A stretch of DNA of 64,000 nt, from NCBI RefSeq assembly GCF_016862975.1, contig NZ_BONZ01000055.1, forward strand, positions 62,001 to 126,000. The letters are read 5' to 3'. Positions 59,371 to 64,000 of the stretch are shown here, piece by piece. Each line of letters begins with the position of its first letter. Positions within the stretch are counted from its first letter, which is position 1. Under the pieces are notes generated by a model, which was given only the letters and a program-made list of their open reading frames with translations, did not search any database and was not told where the DNA came from. The position numbers were made by a program, and so were the translations under genes. This stretch comes from Rugosimonospora africana (GTDB taxonomy: Bacteria; Actinomycetota; Actinomycetes; Mycobacteriales; Micromonosporaceae).

Positions 59371-60753
59371 TCAGCCAACCGGAAGGCGGGTACCGGCGGT
59401 CAGCCGCACCACTACGGGCACCACCACGGTCGGTAGTACGAGCGTGCGCAGTGTCGGGGTCCAGCCGGCATCGGTGCCGATGGTGGCGGTGTTCACCGCG
59501 TTGAAGTCGGCCAGCACACTGGCCGGCGCGAATCTGCCGTTCTGCCCGATCCAGGTGCCCTTCTCGGTCATCGCGGTGCCGCCCCAGTTGTAGACGATGT
59601 CCGCCGGGTCCACAGTGGAGCCCAACACGATGGCGTTGTTCTCGGCGTAGATCGCGGACAGGTGCCCGACACCCCACGAGTAGGAGTACCCGTCGGCGGC
59701 GAACGGTCCGGTGGCCTGCGGGATGTCGTACAGGTTGTTGTAGATGTCCACCTGACCGAACCGTACCCGCGGGCCCCGCTGTCCCAGATTGGCGAACCGG
59801 TTGTCGTGCAGGGTGACCCGCAGCTTGCCCACGTCGTAGGTCGGGCTGTCGGTGGATCCGATGAGCATCGACTTGTCGTGGTCGTGCAGGTAGTTGCCGG
59901 AGACTGTGACCAGGTCGGCGGCCTTGGTGATGTCGAGCAGGCCGTCGTGCACCTGGTACGGCCGGCCGAGATACTGCGGCTGCTGGGAATCGGGGTTGTT
60001 GCCGTCGCTGAAGTCGCAGTGGTCGACCCAGACGTGGGTGGCGCCGATGACGGACAGGGTGTCGTAGGCGGAGTTCCAGTTGCCGGCGGAGCCGTCCGTC
60101 GGGTCCCACACCGGGAAGCAGTCGTGTGCGTCCTGCAGGGTGAGGTTGCGGACGATGACGTTGTCGACTTTCTGGATCATCAGGTTCGCGCCGACGAGAC
60201 GGGCGCCGGACAGCCCGATGAGGGTGGTGTTGGAGCCGACGTTGAGGTTGATCCGAGCACCCTGGTTCTTGGCCGATCGGGCCCGCGCATCCTCCAGTGG
60301 ACCGTTCGGCTTGGTGGTGCGGCCCCACACGGCCGGATCGTACGCGGCCAGGTAGGCGTCGAGCGTGTACGCCGGATCGGCATAGTCGGCGCAGGACAAC
60401 GGGTGGTTCGCGTCGTCGGTGTTGCCGTCGACCTTGCCGGTGATGTAGATGATCTTCGGTGTCGCGTTGGCGGCGTTCGTCGCGTTGTCGCCACCGAGCG
60501 CGGTCACCAACTCGGCGCGGTTGTGTACGACGAACACGTGGTCGGCGTCGGCGGCGGAACCGCCGGTGGTGCCGGTGCCGTCGGAAGCCCATCCGTCGTT
60601 GGCCGGCAGAGCTTGCCGACCGAGCAGTTGAGCCGACCGGGACAGGTGGTCGCCGCCGGAATGGTTGACACTCGCCGCGCTGGCGGTCCCCGCCGATGTC
60701 AGGGTGAGGGACAGGGCCGCGAGCGCGGCCGGAACAATGACTCGTAGGCGCAT
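59371..60753 (-). CDS. Secreted pectate lyase, PL1 family
   Basis: 460 residues from the ATG at 60753 after GAGGAG, with a signal peptide (VIVPAALAALSLTLTSAGTASA). The parallel beta-helix shows NTTLIGLSGARLVGANLMIQKVDNVIVRNLTLQDAHDCFP and the PL1 core WVDHCDFSDGNN, SGNYLHDHDKSMLIGSTD and RVTLHDNRFANLGQRGPRVRFGQVDIYNN, with the catalytic Arg and Ca-binding Asp residues in place. It attacks polygalacturonate outside the cell. It is the last gene of the cupin-oxidoreductase set on this strand, 56 bp after the cupin gene. A LamG-type module like that of the PL3 enzyme is absent. Confidence 0.9.
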   Translation of the reverse strand: MRLRVIVPAALAALSLTLTSAGTASAASVNHSGGDHLSRSAQLLGRQALPANDGWASDGTGTTGGSAADADHVFVVHNRAELVTALGGDNATNAANATPKIIYITGKVDGNTDDANHPLSCADYADPAYTLDAYLAAYDPAVWGRTTKPNGPLEDARARSAKNQGARINLNVGSNTTLIGLSGARLVGANLMIQKVDNVIVRNLTLQDAHDCFPVWDPTDGSAGNWNSAYDTLSVIGATHVWVDHCDFSDGNNPDSQQPQYLGRPYQVHDGLLDITKAADLVTVSGNYLHDHDKSMLIGSTDSPTYDVGKLRVTLHDNRFANLGQRGPRVRFGQVDIYNNLYDIPQATGPFAADGYSYSWGVGHLSAIYAENNAIVLGSTVDPADIVYNWGGTAMTEKGTWIGQNGRFAPASVLADFNAVNTATIGTDAGWTPTLRTLVLPTVVVPVVVRLTAGTRLPVG

Positions 60754-60809
60754 GAACCTCTCCTCAATGCCAAGGGCCTTGCAGAAAAATGCCGAACGGC
60801 GTGGGGGGA

Positions 60810-61142
60810 TCAGGAATCCCGCTCCGGCTGCAGGTGCAGCCACATCGACATGAGCGGCAGTGTCCCCGTACTGATCAGGTGATGGTCTTCTCCGGGGTCC
60901 ACCACGAACACGTCGCCGGCCTGAAACGGGCTGGACGCGCCGTCTATCTCGATGACCCCACTGCCTTGCAGGATGGTGAAGACCTCGGGGACGTCGTGGA
61001 CATGACGGCCCTCCGGGTGGGTGCGCTGCCCGGCGAGGTAGCGGCTGACGCCTCCCCGCTCAAGCACGTACCCCGGTACCGCACCGGACAGCACGGGGCC
61101 GTCCTCGCCGCGGGACAGGTCATCAAGGCTCAACCTTCGCAT
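60810..61142 (-). CDS. Small cupin protein, possibly in uronate catabolism
   Basis: 110 residues from the ATG at 61142 after GGAGGG, overlapping the upstream oxidoreductase gene by 20 bp. The first cupin motif is EGRHVHDVPEVFTILQGSG with the His-x-His and Glu ligands. The second is AGDVFVVDPGEDHHLIS with the third His. Its size and position beside pectate lyase suggest a KdgF-like role, opening unsaturated uronates, but sugar-binding cupins of many kinds look alike. Confidence 0.75.
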   Translation of the reverse strand: MRRLSLDDLSRGEDGPVLSGAVPGYVLERGGVSRYLAGQRTHPEGRHVHDVPEVFTILQGSGVIEIDGASSPFQAGDVFVVDPGEDHHLISTGTLPLMSMWLHLQPERDS

Positions 61143-62502
61143 CGGTTCCCTCCATAGTGGACACTGTCGATCGCCATGCGTTGGTCGCCCATGGCACGCG
61201 GAGTTCGGTGAACATCGCGCGCTCGTCACCGGCGCGCCGCACGGTGGTGGCGATCCCGGCGATGGCGTTCTCACCGTTGTGGAGCGCGCAGTGGGCGGGC
61301 GCGATCGGATCGGGTGGCGGACCGCCGGCGAGCGCGTCGACGACGGCGGTGAAGGCGGCGGTCGCGGCGAGCGGCACGAGCAGCCGGACACCACCGCCAA
61401 CAGAGCCGGCCGCGCGAGCGTCACCACAGGCGGCGTCACCACGGGCGGCGTCACCGCAGGCGGCGTCGTTACGCGCGGCCCGGTAGTCGAGCAGGTTCTC
61501 CAGCAGATCGATCCGCCCGGGCACGGGTACCGGCATGGACTGGCCGGGCATCCGCAGCCGGTCGGTCGGATACTCCAGGAAAGCTTCGCCACCTGTACCG
61601 GTGACGGTGATGTCTCCCGGGATGAACGTGTCGGACCGGAGGCTGACCGCGAGCGTCACGTCGAACCCGCGGGCGAGCCGGAGCCGGAGGCAGGCGGTGT
61701 CCTCGACCTCCTGGTCCAGCACGCGGTACCGCTCGACGGCGAACGCCTCGGGCCACCCGGCCCCGGCGGCGGACGCGAGTACCAGGCAGTCCATGAGCGC
61801 GTGGGCGAACGGATTGGCGATCGCGCCGTCGAGCACGCGCCTGCCGTCGAGCACGCGCCGGGCTGTCCATGACGCCCGGGTGAAGTACGCGTCGGGCCGC
61901 CACCACGCGCCGACACCGGCAACGGAGGTGACGGTACCGAGCCGGCCGGCCGCGATCGCGTCGACCAGCCGCGCCAGCGCGGGCGAACCGAGCGCCTGGA
62001 ACCCCACCTGGCAGACGCGACCGGAGTCGGCCAGGGCACGGGCGAGTTCGGAGTGCTCGGCGAGCGAGAGCACCGGCGGCTTCTCCAGCAACAGGTCGCA
62101 ACCCGCTGCCACGGCATCCAGCGCGATCGGCAGGTGGGTGTGCGGGGGAGTGCAGATGACGAGCACCTGCGGGGCGACGTCGGCGAGCAACTGGCGATGG
62201 TCGGTGAACGCGGGTACTCCGTCGGGCAGCGGCACGGGTCGGACGTCACAGACACCGGCCAGGCGGATCCGGCCGGCGGCGGCCAGTGCGACCAGGTGGT
62301 TCAGGTGCGTGGCGCCGTGTCCGGCAGCCCCCACGAGCGCGACGGCGGGCGGCTGTGTGGACGGGACAAGCGGCGTGGACGGGACGAGCCGCGCGGACGA
62401 AACTGAAGGCGTGGGCGGAACTGACGGCGTGGGCGGAACTGACGGCGCGGACGCAACTGGCCGCGGGGACGGGGCGGGCGCGGGTCGTGGCGTGCCGGTC
62501 AC
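61123..62502 (-). CDS. Gfo/Idh/MocA-family oxidoreductase with repeat-rich N-terminus and insert
   Basis: 459 residues, start ATG overlapping the upstream gene by 4 bp (ATGA). Residues 1-50 are a Pro/Ser/Val tail made of 18-bp repeats. The Rossmann fold starts VALVGAAGHGATHLNHLV, then VLVICTPPHTHLPIALDAVAAGCDLLLEKPPVLS with the EKP catalytic Lys, and FVVG-type substrate domain GFQALGSPALARLVDAI. A second in-frame repeat (AACGD/AARGD) lies near 350-370. It probably oxidises a sugar or uronate with NAD(P); the substrate is unknown. The pectate lyase and cupin downstream favour a pectin-related sugar. Confidence 0.83.
   Translation of the reverse strand: MTGTPRPAPAPSPRPVASAPSVPPTPSVPPTPSVSSARLVPSTPLVPSTQPPAVALVGAAGHGATHLNHLVALAAAGRIRLAGVCDVRPVPLPDGVPAFTDHRQLLADVAPQVLVICTPPHTHLPIALDAVAAGCDLLLEKPPVLSLAEHSELARALADSGRVCQVGFQALGSPALARLVDAIAAGRLGTVTSVAGVGAWWRPDAYFTRASWTARRVLDGRRVLDGAIANPFAHALMDCLVLASAAGAGWPEAFAVERYRVLDQEVEDTACLRLRLARGFDVTLAVSLRSDTFIPGDITVTGTGGEAFLEYPTDRLRMPGQSMPVPVPGRIDLLENLLDYRAARNDAACGDAARGDAACGDARAAGSVGGGVRLLVPLAATAAFTAVVDALAGGPPPDPIAPAHCALHNGENAIAGIATTVRRAGDERAMFTELRVPWATNAWRSTVSTMEGTDAKVEP
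61418..61477 (-). repeat. In-frame 15-bp tandem repeat in the first Gfo/Idh gene
   Basis: Four 15-bp units related to GCGTCACCACAGGCG start at 61418, 61433, 61448 and 61463, coding Ala-Ala/Cys-x-Gly-Asp in a surface region near residue 350. Confidence 0.83.
62359..62460 (-). repeat. In-frame 18-bp repeats coding the N-terminal tail of the Gfo/Idh protein
   Basis: Three 18-bp units starting GGACGGGAC (62359-62412) are followed by GGCGTGGGCGGAACTGAC twice (62408-62443) and a partial copy. They encode the Val-Pro-Ser/Pro-Ser-Val tail before the Rossmann fold. Confidence 0.8.
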
Positions 62503-64000
62503 GGTATGTCCAGCACGTCAGCCACCCGCACCGGCCGGCCGGTGTCGAACGACTCGTTGGCCGCCAAGCCGGTCAACAGAGAAAGAGCGCCGTCGCGGGC
62601 GGTCGCTCCGCGGCCCAACGGATCGGGCTCGGTGGAGCCGCCGAAGATGGTGTCCGTCATCCGCGCGTCCGCGCCGCCGTGCCCTTCCCGTGTGTATCCG
62701 GGCACGTCGACGTCGTACGGCGGCGCCCAGAATGGGCGCACGGACAACTTGACCCAGCCGCGCTCGCTCGCCGCCTCGACACCATGCAGCGCGGCCGAGC
62801 CCGAAGACACCGAGGCTGAGCCCGAAGGATCCGACAGCAACGCGCGGTCACGCGTCGCCGCCCTGTCGCCCTTCACCTCTCCGGCGGCGGCCAGGTCGAC
62901 GTGGTCGCTCTCCACCACCTCCAGTTCCAGGCGGCCCCGGCTGCCGTTGAACATCACCCGGTACCCCTCCCAGGGGGAGTACGCGCTGAGGTGGTACGTC
63001 ATCGTGGCGCCGGTGTCGTAGCGCACCAGTACCGCCATGTCATCCTCGATCGTCACCCCCGGCGCGAACACGTTGCGGTCGCGCAGGTAGCCGTCTTCGC
63101 TCTCGGCATCGAGGTACAGCTCACGCAACCGGGGACGGCCGGCCAGGTGCAGCGCGAACGGATCATCGACGGCGGCCGGGTCGCCGTGGGCGCGCGAGTA
63201 ACCGCGGTCGTACCCGTGCCTCGCCCCCTGCTCGCCGTAGAAGAACAGCCTGCCCATGCCGAACACCTCGACCGGCCGGGCACCCAGCCACCAGTTGACG
63301 AGATCGAAGTGGTGGCTGGACTTGTGCACCATGAGTCCGCCGGAGTTTGCCTTCTCCCGGTGCCAGCGCCGGAAGTAGTCGGCCCCATGGCGCAGGTCGA
63401 GCTGCCACTCGAAGTGCACGGACCCGATCTCGCCGATCTCGCCTGCGGCCAGCAGCCGGCGCACGGCCTCATGCACAGGGTTGTACCGGTAGTTGAACGT
63501 CACGGTGACGTGGCGGCCGGTACGGGCGACGGCGTTGAGGATCCGCCGGCAACGGCGTGCGTCAATGGTCATCGGCTTCTCGCTGATCACGTCGCGACCG
63601 GCTTCGAGCGCCCCGACGATGTAGTCGTCGTGGGTACGGTCGACCGACGTCACCAGTACGACGTCAACGGATTCCTTGTCGAGCATGGCGCCGAAGCTCT
63701 CGACCGGGTAGGTCGCCGCCGGCGCGGCGCCCAGACTGGCCAGCAAGCGGTTGTGGGCGTTAAGACGAACGGGATTGACGTCGCAGAGCGCGACGAGTTC
63801 GGCGGTCGCGGCGTGGTTGACGGCAAGGGCCTTGACGAACATCTCGGCGCGCGAACCGGTGCCGACAATGGCGTATCTCGTGCGGTGTTCCGTGGAGTGC
63901 CCCGTGGAACGCTCCGCGCGGTGTTCCGTCGTGCCTTCCGTCGTGCTTTCCGGAGCGCGTTGCGCGGGCTGTTCCGTGGGCTGTTCTGTGGGGTGTCCGC
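62499..64000 (-). CDS. Gfo/Idh/MocA-family oxidoreductase, 5' end beyond the window
   Basis: The frame is open to the right edge, so the start is not seen; the ATG at 63842 lies inside the Rossmann motif (YAIVGTGSRAEMFVKAL) and cannot be the start. The fold continues with VVLVTSVDRTHDDYIVGALEAGRDVISEKPMTID (EKP Lys) and the substrate domain FNYRYNPVHEAVRRLLAAGEIGEIGSVHFEWQLD, SGGLMVHKSSHHFDLVNWWLGARP with catalytic-type His. Upstream codons encode a Thr/Glu/Pro-rich repeated tail (PTEQPTEQPAQ, TTEGTTEH), again without function. It is translationally coupled to the second oxidoreductase. Confidence 0.85.
   Translation of the reverse strand, partial: GHPTEQPTEQPAQRAPESTTEGTTEHRAERSTGHSTEHRTRYAIVGTGSRAEMFVKALAVNHAATAELVALCDVNPVRLNAHNRLLASLGAAPAATYPVESFGAMLDKESVDVVLVTSVDRTHDDYIVGALEAGRDVISEKPMTIDARRCRRILNAVARTGRHVTVTFNYRYNPVHEAVRRLLAAGEIGEIGSVHFEWQLDLRHGADYFRRWHREKANSGGLMVHKSSHHFDLVNWWLGARPVEVFGMGRLFFYGEQGARHGYDRGYSRAHGDPAAVDDPFALHLAGRPRLRELYLDAESEDGYLRDRNVFAPGVTIEDDMAVLVRYDTGATMTYHLSAYSPWEGYRVMFNGSRGRLELEVVESDHVDLAAAGEVKGDRAATRDRALLSDPSGSASVSSGSAALHGVEAASERGWVKLSVRPFWAPPYDVDVPGYTREGHGGADARMTDTIFGGSTEPDPLGRGATARDGALSLLTGLAANESFDTGRPVRVADVLDIP

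Noticed and set aside
60810-61142. Firm naming of the cupin as KdgF
   Set aside because: Size, motifs and context fit, but generic small cupins share all visible features, so no gene symbol is given.
1-64000. tRNA, rRNA, integrase, transposase or phage genes
   Set aside because: I looked for T-loop motifs, conserved rRNA segments and recombinase or DDE motifs and saw none.

Overview
The window is high-GC DNA with strongly GC3-biased genes, frequent GTG starts, secreted polysaccharidases, an NB-ARC/TPR regulator, a ParE/ParC pair beside the usual gyrase type, and an ECF42 sigma factor. This fits a filamentous actinobacterium, most likely in or near the Micromonosporaceae. That placement is inference from gene content and style; no rRNA or tRNA gene was seen to test it. 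I found no integrase, transposase, phage gene or CRISPR array, so it reads as ordinary chromosome rich in catabolic loci.

Layout. 1-9.4 kb: the 3' part of a STAND-type regulator, a membrane Rieske protein, a secreted HNH nuclease, then topoisomerase IV (parE, parC). 9.4-22.3 kb: a PL3 pectate lyase, an orphan sensor kinase, an M48 protease, small enzymes, a GT87 glycosyltransferase, a GH65-like glycosidase, a 2-hydroxyacid dehydrogenase, an AMIN-like lipoprotein and a secreted M14 carboxypeptidase. 22.4-32.6 kb: a peptide uptake and hydrolysis locus. Two ABC ATPases read leftward; an M19 dipeptidase, binding protein, two permeases, an M24 peptidase, an alpha/beta hydrolase and a double-unit Lrp regulator read rightward. 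32.7-35.1 kb: an MFS exporter and divergent TetR regulator with three matching operators between them. 35.2-41 kb: a secreted serine hydrolase and a 1432-residue GH87 alpha-1,3-glucanase. 41.4-43.3 kb: a DGPF protein and its ECF42 sigma factor behind a fitting promoter. 43.3-48.4 kb: a sugar ABC importer with a GH1 beta-glucosidase behind two CebR-like operators. 48.5-57.9 kb: a GNAT fusion, lactate permease, GH95-like enzyme, FtsX-type permease and lipoprotein. 58-64 kb: a LacI regulator facing a leftward gene set of two Gfo/Idh oxidoreductases, a cupin and a PL1 pectate lyase.

The most useful links are regulatory and structural. An almost identical LacI-type palindrome occurs twice before the PL3 pectate lyase and once before the LacI gene 47 kb away, pointing to one pectin regulon. 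At least seven unrelated genes carry short in-frame tandem repeats of 15 or 18 bp. Several genes end inside small duplications that contain the stop codon. A 41-bp element sits at the 3' ends of two unrelated secreted-enzyme genes, with the stop codon at the same place in each. A nearly perfect 26-bp-arm inverted repeat at 14.6 kb and a dispersed palindromic 24-mer also remain unexplained by the genes.
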